Notes: a model not told the origin generated them from the letters alone. Shown: positions 1 through 5,360, numbered from the stretch's first letter. The stretch is DNA of 13,000 nucleotides from an uncultured Clostridia bacterium (GCA_947178045.1 CAMWWR010000013.1:1-13000), one strand, 5' to 3'. Numbers and translations: made by a program.

Positions 1-14
1 CCTGAAACGGGAGC

Positions 15-43
15 TTGACAGTTTATGCGGGGCGTGTTACAAT
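15..43 (+). promoter_or_regulatory. Sigma-A-type promoter of the T-box operon
   Basis: A perfect -35 hexamer TTGACA (15-20) is separated by 17 bases from a -10 hexamer TACAAT (38-43), which differs from consensus at one base. Transcription would start near 49-51, just before the T-box leader. This is the strongest promoter-like site in the first block and fits its role as the operon promoter. Confidence 0.85.
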
Positions 44-48
44 CCAGA

Positions 49-332
49 TAATTTCAAGCGAAAAGGCTGAGAAGAGAAGGAGTATCTGTCGTGAAGGCTT
101 CAGAGAGAGGATGGGGGTGCGAATCCTCGCGGAAGCGGCAGGGAAGCAGTCTCGGAGCCGCAGACCGAGCGGGCGCATGCCCGGGTAGATTCTGACGGAG
201 GCTTCACCGTTACAGGAAGCAGGTATCGGAGCAATCCCGTACCGCAGAGTGCAGATTTTTCTGAATTTAGGTGGTAACACGGACTGAAATGTTCGCCCTA
301 AGCTGACCGACCGGTCGGCTTGGGGCGTTTTT
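49..332 (+). promoter_or_regulatory. T-box riboswitch leader, probably tRNA-Phe (UUC specifier)
   Basis: Landmarks appear in the canonical order. An AGTA element (81-84) sits beside a helix TCTGTC (85-90)/GACGGA (194-199). A GA-rich AGAGAGAGG motif (102-110) matches the Stem I distal bulge region. The T-box proper, AGGTGGTAACACGG (269-282), offers TGGT (272-275) to pair with an uncharged tRNA 3' end. The antiterminator pairs TTAGG (267-271) with CCTAA (297-301), in competition with the terminator. The 3' side of the specifier loop reads GGC-TTC-A (200-206), so the likely codon is TTC (203-205), followed by the usual A. The T of TGGT after the GG implies discriminator base A, which tRNA-Phe has. 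The T-box call is firm; the Phe assignment is read by eye. Uncharged tRNA would allow read-through into the genes from 664. Confidence 0.9.
294..332 (+). terminator. T-box intrinsic terminator
   Basis: A 15-bp stem pairs 294-308 (CGCCCTAAGCTGACC) with 313-327 (GGTCGGCTTGGGGCG), with two G-T wobbles, around the tetraloop GACC, followed by five T (328-332). Its left arm shares CCTAA with the antiterminator, as expected for T-box attenuation. Confidence 0.92.
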
Positions 333-336
333 ATGC

Positions 337-578
337 GCAGGGGCGCGAATAGAAGTTTGGCTGCTGAAGCAGCCTGCGCCCCGCGCAGGCGAGCAGGGAA
401 GAAAGAGCCTCCCCTGCTCGATTGCGCACGCCGCATGAGGAAGATGGTCGCCTGCAGCGACATGCGGACGGCGCGGATGAGCAGGGAAGCGAGAACTTCC
501 CCAGCTCGATTGCGCACGAACATCTAAAGGAGAAATGATGGTGCAGACGCGCGAATAGAAGCTCGGCTGCTGTGGCAG
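337..578 (+). repeat. Two nested pairs of imperfect direct repeats (A-B-B'-A') between terminator and first gene
   Basis: This covers most of the 330-base gap between the T-box terminator and the first gene. Repeat A (337-372) recurs at 543-578 with 30 of 36 bases identical; its core is GCGCGAATAGAAG followed by GGCTGCTG. Repeat B (391-430) recurs at 479-518 with 35 of 40 identical, ending in the shared CTCGATTGCGCACG. Both B copies can fold: GAGCAGGG (391-398) with CCCTGCTC (412-419), and GGGAAG (484-489) with CTTCCC (496-501). All four are in the same orientation. A seven-codon ORF, ATG at 535 to TAG at 558, lies behind AAAGGAG (526-532) and runs into A'; it may be a fortuitous or broken gene start. 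No convincing protein is seen here. The repeats may be a genome-dispersed non-coding family. Confidence 0.7.
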
Positions 579-663
579 TGTGTGTAAAGGCGATTGCCGG
601 GGGCAGTGCGAATTCCGGACATACAAATTCAGTCAGGCTGAGCCGGAGAACAGGAGGAGTCAG

Positions 664-1806
664 ATGAAAGCCGGGAAGTTGCCGGGAGCGGCAGAAAAAC
701 GCTCCGTATTGAAATATACTAACGCGGACGGCGTCGAGACGGCCAGAACGGCGGGACGGCAGCTGGCGGAGGGAAGGCTTGTGACCGTGTGCGACGAGCT
801 GGCGATCGAATATTTCTGCCAGGCGGGAGCACTGTTGGACCGTGTGCTTGGACTGCTGGCAGCGGAGGATGCCGGTGTGCCGGCGCTCAACGCGGTCGTG
901 CTCGTCCCGGAAAGCTGGCCGGAGAGCGGCTGCAGCCCGGATGGAGCGGGCAGCGTGAAGGATTTTGTAAGAAGGCTGGCGGCCGTATTTCAAAGCCGCG
1001 GCTTGGAACGGTACGCGGTCAATGTGCGCGTCCAGGCAGTGCAGAGATCATACCCGCGGCTGATGCTTTCCGCGGGCGGGCTTGCGGCCGCCTCCGGCCT
1101 TCCGGCAGGAGAGTGCGCTGCCGGAAAGGAACAGCCGGCTGCAGCACCCCGGGCTTTGGAGGAGTGTGCCGCCGGAAGACCGGAGGCTACAGGCTCATCC
1201 CCGGAGGAAAGCGCTGCCGGGGAATGTAAGTTTGCCGCAGGCTCGTCCCCAGGAGAAGCTGCCGCCGGGGCGGGCTGTTCAATCGTGATGGCGGGACCCG
1301 CCGCGCTGGAGGCCACGCAGGTGATGATCGAGGCGAGACGGGAGCAGCTGGAACGAAGGCTTGCGGCGCAGTATCTCGCAGAAGGTTTTTGCGAGGCGGG
1401 CCGGACTGATGTCCGCCGTGCGGTGCGTCTGGCGCGGAATCGCGGGGCTGTCGTGAAACTGCCCGGCGAGGGCGGCGTTTTCACCGCGCTGTGGGAGCTG
1501 GGGGAATTTTTCTCCTGCGGCATGCGGCTGGAGCTGCGGCAGATCCTGCTGCGGCAGGAGACGATCGAAGTGTGCGAGTTGCTCGACCTCAACCCGTATC
1601 TGATGTTTTCCGGCGGCTGCGTACTCGCAGTGACCGGCCGCCCGGAGGAGCTGCTCTCGGATTATCGGGAAAACGGGATTCCGGCGGCACTGCTCGGCGT
1701 CCTGACGCCCGGCAGCGACCGGGTACTGGTAAACGGGGAGGAGCAGAGGTTTCTGGAGCCGTTTCGCGAGGATGAGCTGTACCGCGCAGGCATTCTGAAG
1801 GGCTGA
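664..1806 (+). CDS. Degenerate AIR-synthase/HypE-like (PurM-fold) protein
   Basis: A 380-residue protein. The start at 664 is chosen because CAGGAGGAG lies just upstream; a GTG at 580 would add 28 unsupported residues inside a repeat. The opening MKAGKL...KRSVLK and the C-terminal half resemble AIR-synthase-related/HypE-like proteins of Clostridia. That half contains EGGVFTALWELGEFF (269-283), QETIEVCELLDLNPY (298-312), a possible SGG turn (316-318) and the terminal LEPFREDELYR. From knowledge of the family, these proteins normally carry an N-terminal GEDCA-type and a GGHTE-type nucleotide/metal-binding motif and an acidic HDVTEGG-type motif. Here the corresponding segments are about 23-40 (no GEDCA), 118-128 (VNVRVQAVQRS) and 264-271 (VKLPGEGG). 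The domains are joined by an Ala/Gly/Pro/Ser/Glu linker with internal repeats (about 138-205). It is probably not a normal ATP-using enzyme. It is the first gene after the T-box leader and precedes the Lrp and aminotransferase genes. Confidence 0.75.
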   Translation: MKAGKLPGAAEKRSVLKYTNADGVETARTAGRQLAEGRLVTVCDELAIEYFCQAGALLDRVLGLLAAEDAGVPALNAVVLVPESWPESGCSPDGAGSVKDFVRRLAAVFQSRGLERYAVNVRVQAVQRSYPRLMLSAGGLAAASGLPAGECAAGKEQPAAAPRALEECAAGRPEATGSSPEESAAGECKFAAGSSPGEAAAGAGCSIVMAGPAALEATQVMIEARREQLERRLAAQYLAEGFCEAGRTDVRRAVRLARNRGAVVKLPGEGGVFTALWELGEFFSCGMRLELRQILLRQETIEVCELLDLNPYLMFSGGCVLAVTGRPEELLSDYRENGIPAALLGVLTPGSDRVLVNGEEQRFLEPFREDELYRAGILKG

Positions 1807-1932
1807 GCCACGGCCGGGCAGAAGAGTTCTGGCAGGAGCCCGAAAGGCAGAAATCCAAAAAACAGGGCAGGGTAAAAGAGTAAAGCAGGAAAACAGAAAG
1901 CAGGAGCCCCGGAGGGCGAAAGGAGAATTATA

Positions 1933-2442
1933 ATGCAGAAGGAAGCAGGAAGGGAAAAACTCAAGGAGGCGATCCTCACGGCGATCGACAAAAATGCGAA
2001 GCTGTCGGCGAAGGATCTGTCAGTGATGCTCGGCTATGAGGAGGAGGAGGTCGCAGCGGCGGTTGCGGAGATGGAGGCGGATTCCGTAATCTGCGGTTAT
2101 CCGACGCTCATCGACTGGGACAAAACGGACCGGGAGCGCGTGACGGCGCTGATCGAGGTGAAGGTGACGCCGCAGCGCGGTCAGGGCTTTGACCGAATCG
2201 CGGCGCGCATTTACAAATTTGACGAGGTAGAGTCGGTCTACCTGATGTCGGGCGGCTTTGATCTGACCGTTATTATTGACGGGAAGAGCATGCGGGAGGT
2301 GGCGAATTTTGTCTCCGGAAAGCTCGCGCCGATGGAGGCCGTTCTGAGCACGGCCACGCATTTTGTATTGAAAAAATATAAGGAACACGGAATTACGCTG
2401 GTAGGCGAGGTTGAAGACGAAAGGATGCTGATTACGCCATGA
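1933..2442 (+). CDS. Lrp/AsnC-family transcriptional regulator
   Basis: A 169-residue protein, the usual size for this family. Residues about 8-60 form a winged helix-turn-helix (ILTAIDKNAKLSAKDLSVML, then a recognition-helix region ending in DSVICGYPTLIDWD). Residues about 67-145 form the RAM ligand-binding domain (alternating ALIEVKV, EVESVYLMSGGFDLTVIIDG, MEAVLSTATHFVLKKYK). Such proteins act as dimers or octamers and sense amino acids. The ribosome binding site AAAGGAG lies upstream of the ATG at a normal distance. The upstream gap (1807-1932) is purine-rich and shows no clear promoter, so co-transcription with the AIR-synthase-like gene is likely. The stop overlaps the next start as ATGA, implying translational coupling with the aminotransferase. 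Pairing of an Lrp regulator with an aminotransferase suggests it senses an amino acid made or consumed by that enzyme; the ligand is not evident from sequence. Confidence 0.92.
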   Translation: MQKEAGREKLKEAILTAIDKNAKLSAKDLSVMLGYEEEEVAAAVAEMEADSVICGYPTLIDWDKTDRERVTALIEVKVTPQRGQGFDRIAARIYKFDEVESVYLMSGGFDLTVIIDGKSMREVANFVSGKLAPMEAVLSTATHFVLKKYKEHGITLVGEVEDERMLITP

Positions 2443-3611
2443 GAAATCCATTAAGCAGAACAGTAACAGAAATACAGCCGTCCGGAATCCGGAAATTTTT
2501 TGATATCGTAAGTGAAATGAAGGACGCGATCTCCCTCGGCGTCGGCGAGCCGGATTTTGAGACGCCGTGGCATATCCGCGAGGAGGGAATTTATTCGCTG
2601 GAGAAGGGCAAGACCCATTATACCTCGAATGCTGGACTGAAGGAGCTGAAGGAGGAAATCTGCCATTATCTGAAGCGCCGGTTCAACCTTGACTACAGGC
2701 CGGCAAAGGAGGTGCTCGTCACCGTCGGCGGCAGCGAGGCAATCGACATCGGGCTGCGTGCCATGCTTGATCCGGGCGATGAGGTACTGATCCCGCAGCC
2801 GAGCTATGTCTCCTATCTGCCCTGTGTGACGCTTGCCGGAGGAACGCCGGTCGTCATCGAGCTGAAGGCGGAGAACGATTTTAAACTGACAAAGCAGGAG
2901 CTTCTGGATGCGGTGACCGATCGGACCAAGGTGCTGATTATGCCGTTTCCGAATAATCCGACCGGCTCCATCATGACGCGGGAGGAGCTGCGGGAGATCG
3001 TGGAGGTCGTGCAGGAGAAGGATATTTTTGTGATCTCCGACGAAATTTATTCCGAGCTGACGTACGGCAGCAGGCATGTCTCCATCGCCGAATTCCCGGG
3101 GATGAAGGAGCGCACGATCGTCATCAACGGCTTTTCGAAGTCGTATGCGATGACCGGCTGGCGGCTGGGCTATGCCGTCGGACCGGAGCCGATCATCGAG
3201 CAGATGATTAAGATTCATCAATTTGCCATTATGTGCGCGCCGACGACAAGCCAGTATGCGGCTGTGGAGGCTCTGCGCAACGGCGACAGCGACGTTGAGA
3301 TGATGTGCGAGGCTTATGACGGCAGACGGCGGTTCCTTGTCAAGGCCCTGCGGGATATGGGTCTTGACTGCTTCGAGCCGTTCGGGGCATTCTATGTATT
3401 TCCGGGCATCCAGAGCACAGGAATGACCTCGGATGAGTTCGCCAATCGGCTTCTTGCCGAGGAAAAGCTCGCCGTTGTCCCGGGCACCGCGTTCGGCAGC
3501 TGCGGGGAGGGCTTCCTGCGGATTTCTTACGCCTATTCCATCGAGAATCTGAAGATCGCGCTGGAGCGCATGGAGAGGTTTGTGAGGAGGCATAAAAATA
3601 CGGCGGAATAG
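2439..3611 (+). CDS. PLP-dependent class I/II aminotransferase (aromatic/aspartate type)
   Basis: A 390-residue fold-type I aminotransferase, full length for its family. Hallmarks are GVGEPDFETP (34-43), the Y-T-S-N-A-G-L substrate loop (61-67), NNPTG (172-176), SDEIYSELTY with cofactor-contacting Asp201 and Tyr204, FSKSYAMTGWRLGY with Schiff-base Lys234, and FLRISYA with Arg361, which should hold the substrate carboxylate. It should move amino groups between an amino acid and a 2-oxo acid in the cytoplasm. Sequence alone does not separate aromatic, aspartate, alanine or diaminopimelate-type specificity, but the upstream probable Phe T-box favours an aromatic substrate. It overlaps the Lrp gene by 4 bases, and no separate ribosome binding site of note is seen. 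It is the last gene of the operon; the next sequence is AT-rich and noncoding on this strand. Confidence 0.93.
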   Translation: MRNPLSRTVTEIQPSGIRKFFDIVSEMKDAISLGVGEPDFETPWHIREEGIYSLEKGKTHYTSNAGLKELKEEICHYLKRRFNLDYRPAKEVLVTVGGSEAIDIGLRAMLDPGDEVLIPQPSYVSYLPCVTLAGGTPVVIELKAENDFKLTKQELLDAVTDRTKVLIMPFPNNPTGSIMTREELREIVEVVQEKDIFVISDEIYSELTYGSRHVSIAEFPGMKERTIVINGFSKSYAMTGWRLGYAVGPEPIIEQMIKIHQFAIMCAPTTSQYAAVEALRNGDSDVEMMCEAYDGRRRFLVKALRDMGLDCFEPFGAFYVFPGIQSTGMTSDEFANRLLAEEKLAVVPGTAFGSCGEGFLRISYAYSIENLKIALERMERFVRRHKNTAE

Positions 3612-3626
3612 TGCGATTCTTTTATG

Positions 3627-3719
3627 TCAGGCTTCTTCGGATAACAAATGAGTGGATAGCCGCAGAAAAGACATGAAGGTATAAATTGAAGTATAGGTTT
3701 TTGCTATAAAATAAAGCAT
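3627..3719 (-). CDS. Possible 30-residue small protein with masked ribosome binding site
   Basis: On the minus strand an ATG (3719-3717) follows a perfect AGGAGG (3732-3727) with a 7-base spacer, and opens 30 codons ending in TGA. The peptide begins MLYFIAKTYTSIYTFMSF, is rich in aromatic and hydrophobic residues, carries a few basic residues, and ends acidic (SEEA). A possible promoter is TAAAAT (minus strand, 3825-3820) with a weak TTCATG 17 bases upstream (3848-3843). The ribosome binding site lies in one arm of the inverted repeat at 3722-3796. I do not recognise the peptide. Size and hydrophobicity recall type I toxins or small membrane peptides, but an ORF this short could be chance. 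Confidence 0.3.
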   Translation of the reverse strand: MLYFIAKTYTSIYTFMSFLRLSTHLLSEEA

Positions 3720-3721
3720 GG

Positions 3722-3796
3722 GGAATCCTCCTGTTTTTATTTCGCAGGGATAAAGCTTTGACACTTTGATTCTATTGCAAAACAGGATAGGATTCC
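3722..3796. repeat. Long inverted repeat with 41-base loop; possible SD-masking hairpin or operon terminator
   Basis: The left arm GGAATCCT-CCTGTTTT (3722-3737) is matched by the right arm AAAACAGG-AT-AGGATTCC (3779-3796): 16 paired bases with a 2-base bulge. On the plus strand the hairpin is followed by TTATTTTTTT (3797-3806), so it could terminate the aminotransferase operon, though a 41-base loop is long for that. On the minus strand the same arm contains the AGGAGG of the small ORF at 3627-3719. It could also be the footprint of a small mobile element. The rest of 3612-3884 is AT-rich and shows no plus-strand gene. Confidence 0.7.
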
Positions 3797-3884
3797 TTAT
3801 TTTTTTAAGTGATTAAAAAATTTTAGCACGAATAAAGACGAACATGAACTTTAGGGCAAAATTATATAAATTAATAAAGAAACA

Positions 3885-3912
3885 TTGACTCAATAAAAAA
3901 TATAGTTATAAT
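3885..3912 (+). promoter_or_regulatory. Promoter ahead of the peptidase remnant and lipoprotein
   Basis: TTGACT (3885-3890), a 16-base spacer and a perfect TATAAT (3907-3912), preceded by an A/T-rich stretch that could act as an UP element. It probably drove the original peptidase gene and may now drive the lipoprotein gene at 4154. Confidence 0.6.
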
Positions 3913-4143
3913 GATATTGGCATATTTAATTGTTGTTCCAGTGATTCTATTTTGCTGGGACATGATGTGGTGCTATTTGAATTTGCTGATTTTAACGGGG
4001 CAGGGTATTTTAAAGTAATGGATCCGAATAGCCCGAGCGCTGTAACAATTATGCTTTCCGATAGCACCATGCAAAACACATACAATATTAACTATGTAAC
4101 AGACTATGGCACTTATACAATGTGGACCGGATCCTTTTATTGA
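3889..4143 (+). pseudogene. C-terminal remnant of a papain/C39-like cysteine peptidase
   Basis: The frame is open from 3889 to the TGA at 4141-4143, with no credible start. Neither the TTG at 3952 nor anything before it has a ribosome binding site, and the frame runs back through the promoter's -10 element. The recognisable part starts at GHDVVLFEF, then GYFKVMDPNSPSAVTIMLS, and ends YVTDYGTYTMWTGSFY. A GH-VV strand followed by a Y-x-V-x-DP segment is what the His and Asp/Asn half of papain-like/C39-like secreted peptidases looks like, so this would be the last third of such a protein without its Cys half. The most likely history is a deletion that joined the promoter region to the C-terminal end. 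The stop lies 10 bases before the lipoprotein start, so the two were probably one operon. The family assignment is from memory of motif shape. Confidence 0.5.
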
Positions 4144-4153
4144 GGTAGACATC

Positions 4154-4570
4154 ATGAAAAGAAGCCTTTTGATCAAAATATTCCCGGTGCTTCTCACAGT
4201 TCTGCTTTTCTGCGGCGGCTGCGGAAAAGTGGAGGACGCTGACTTGCCGGATTCCGTACCGGAAGAAAATATGCCGACTCCTCCGGCAGGAGGGAGCGGG
4301 ACATTTCCTCCGGAAGCAAAGGTAAACGGAGTCGTGTACAGGGTTACGAGTTATCATTGCGAAGTAGAATTGGATGAAGATGACTGCATTGGAACGATAG
4401 AAAAACAATTAACCGCGTACTTTTCGCCTCCGTCGGATTATTCCAGCAATTGTCTGCCAGCAGGAACGCTGATTTATAAAGACGCCGATGACGATACGAT
4501 TTTGCATTTTAAGTATTATGACGAGGAAAGCGAAACATATCGGTATAGTTACGGAGAGAAAAAGTATTAG
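4154..4570 (+). CDS. Small secreted lipoprotein, unknown function
   Basis: A 138-residue protein. The start at 4154 is supported by GAGGT (4142-4146) eight bases upstream, overlapping the stop of the peptidase remnant. The N-terminus is a lipoprotein signal: MKRSLLIK, a hydrophobic run (IFPVLLTVLLF) and GGC, so the mature protein would be lipid-anchored at Cys23. The residue three before the Cys is itself Cys, a slightly weak lipobox. A Pro/Glu/Gly-rich spacer (about 27-52) leads to a compact domain starting KVNGVVYRVTSYHCEVELDEDDC and ending in Tyr-rich strands (YYDEESETYRYSYGEKKY). This resembles the many small Firmicutes lipoproteins with a VNG-xx-Y opening and no assigned role. An accessory role to the lost peptidase next door is possible but unproven. 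Confidence 0.75.
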   Translation: MKRSLLIKIFPVLLTVLLFCGGCGKVEDADLPDSVPEENMPTPPAGGSGTFPPEAKVNGVVYRVTSYHCEVELDEDDCIGTIEKQLTAYFSPPSDYSSNCLPAGTLIYKDADDDTILHFKYYDEESETYRYSYGEKKY

Positions 4571-4660
4571 TCGCCTTTACGGGAAAAGAATGCTTCCATG
4601 CCTTCTGGGCCGATTACGTTATTATTTGCGGAACAACCGCTGCTTTCTTTGCAGGAATAA

Positions 4661-4689
4661 TTGATGAATTGGAAAAAGTATGCTATAAT
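4661..4689 (+). promoter_or_regulatory. Promoter upstream of the 97-residue gene
   Basis: TTGATG (4661-4666), a 17-base spacer and a perfect TATAAT (4684-4689). Transcription would start near 4696, inside the left arm of the palindrome at 4688-4740, so a protein bound to that palindrome would block initiation. Confidence 0.7.
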
Positions 4690-4740
4690 ATCCATACAGG
4701 GTAGGGCGGCAGGTTTTTTGACCTTACCCTGTATGGATAT
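4688..4740. repeat. Perfect 16-bp inverted repeat overlapping promoter -10 and start site
   Basis: ATATCCATACAGGGTA (4688-4703) is repeated exactly in inverse at 4725-4740. Between them lies a 21-base spacer that itself can pair AGGT (4711-4714) with ACCT (4721-4724). There is no T-run after either arm in either direction, so it is not an ordinary terminator. Position over the start site suggests an operator; a mobile-element footprint is the alternative. Confidence 0.75.
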
Positions 4741-4752
4741 TCACAGGGGGAC

Positions 4753-4851
4753 ATGGTAAATTTAAAGAAAGAAGCTTCCAGGAAAGAAGCAGAGGTTGAC
4801 TATGAAGCAGTACAGGAGAATTTCACTGCCGGTTACGGCGGCAAAGTATGA
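4753..4851 (+). CDS. Possible 32-residue upstream ORF overlapping the next gene
   Basis: An ATG at 4753 sits two bases after a run AGGGGG (4745-4750), a close but usable ribosome binding site, and opens 32 codons (MVNLKKEASRKEAEVDYEAV and onward) to a TGA at 4849-4851. It overlaps the start of the 97-residue gene at 4802 in another frame. It could be a leader ORF affecting translation of that gene, or chance. Confidence 0.2.
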   Translation: MVNLKKEASRKEAEVDYEAVQENFTAGYGGKV

Positions 4852-5095
4852 GATCGGGAAGGGCATGGAGGATGGCTTCCGCCTGTATTCCCAGGTAATT
4901 ACAAATGAGGGAATCGTTCTGGAGGGACTGGTCAGGGTCGAGCGGGACGACGGCGCGATCGTCTGCCCGTATGTGCGCAACCGCCGCGGCGTTGTATTCA
5001 TCCGGGAGGGGGATTATATCATCTGCGAGGACGGCGGCGAGAAGCATGTCTGCGGTGAGGATAAATTCCGTCAGCGATTTGAAGAGATTCCGTAA
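4802..5095 (+). CDS. Unrecognised 97-residue soluble protein
   Basis: The start at 4802 (MKQYRRISLPVTAAKYEIGK) is chosen over a TTG at 4796 because AGAGG (4791-4795) stands six bases before it. There is no signal peptide or membrane segment. The middle is strand-rich (LEGLVRVERDDGAIVCPYVR, then RGVVFIREGDYIICEDGG), and the C-terminus KHVCGEDKFRQRFEEI looks like a short capping helix. The pattern GDYI-x-DG-x-x-VC-x-x-x-x-F recalls small phage- or plasmid-borne proteins of unknown role; this is an impression only. It has its own promoter (4661-4689) with a palindrome over the start site, and a terminator candidate at 5151-5182, so it appears to be a single-gene unit within the accessory patch. 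Confidence 0.7.
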   Translation: MKQYRRISLPVTAAKYEIGKGMEDGFRLYSQVITNEGIVLEGLVRVERDDGAIVCPYVRNRRGVVFIREGDYIICEDGGEKHVCGEDKFRQRFEEIP

Positions 5096-5150
5096 AACAA
5101 TAGGAAAAGAGTGAAGCAGGCTCCGACTCAGGCAGAGTGGAGCCCGATAT

Positions 5151-5182
5151 TGCCGCGGACCACAGGGTGATCCGCGGCATTT
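5151..5182 (+). terminator. Candidate intrinsic terminator
   Basis: TGCCGCGGA (5151-5159) pairs perfectly with TCCGCGGCA (5171-5179) around an 11-base loop, followed by TTTCTT. The T-run is short, so strength is uncertain. Placement 56 bases after the 97-residue gene fits. Confidence 0.5.
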
Positions 5183-5341
5183 CTTGACCTGTTTGAGATT
5201 TTTCGGGACGCCGACGTGAGCTACTCCTATTCCTGGGATTTCTCGATCAGATTTATCGACGACTACCAGCGTGGACTGATTACCCTGAATCAGGCGCTCG
5301 ACGCCGCGGAGCGGAAGGAGCGGACAACGCTGCAGGAATAA
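5171..5341 (+). pseudogene. Possible C-terminal fragment of an unidentified protein
   Basis: A frame opens right after a TGA (5168-5170) and runs to TAA at 5339-5341, giving a protein-like 56-residue segment: AFLDLFEIFRDADVSYSYSW, then DFSIRFIDDYQRGLITLNQA, and an ending LDAAERKERTTLQE. There is no ATG. The only in-frame GTG (5216) lacks a ribosome binding site, and the frame begins inside the terminator hairpin. The aromatic-rich helix and charged tail look coding. I read it as the leftover end of a deleted gene; family unknown. Confidence 0.3.
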
Positions 5342-5360
5342 AGAAATCGGAAAATTTTCC

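Noticed and set aside
580..663. GTG start adding 28 residues to the AIR-synthase-like protein.
   Set aside because: The extension lies partly in repeat A', is unlike the family, and the ATG at 664 has a strong ribosome binding site and the family's MKxGK opening.
331..993. Long minus-strand frames across the repeats and the AIR-synthase-like gene (up to 220 codons).
   Set aside because: Composition follows the GC-rich antisense of the real gene, there is no ribosome binding site or domain, and the segments that look repeated come from the direct repeats A and B.
2451..3593. A 380-codon minus-strand frame antisense to the aminotransferase.
   Set aside because: The plus strand encodes an intact aminotransferase with all catalytic motifs; the antisense frame is the usual shadow of GC-rich codon use.
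4688..4740. The perfect palindrome as an intrinsic terminator of the lipoprotein gene.
   Set aside because: No T-run follows the right arm on the plus strand or the left arm on the minus strand; the only T-run is in the loop.
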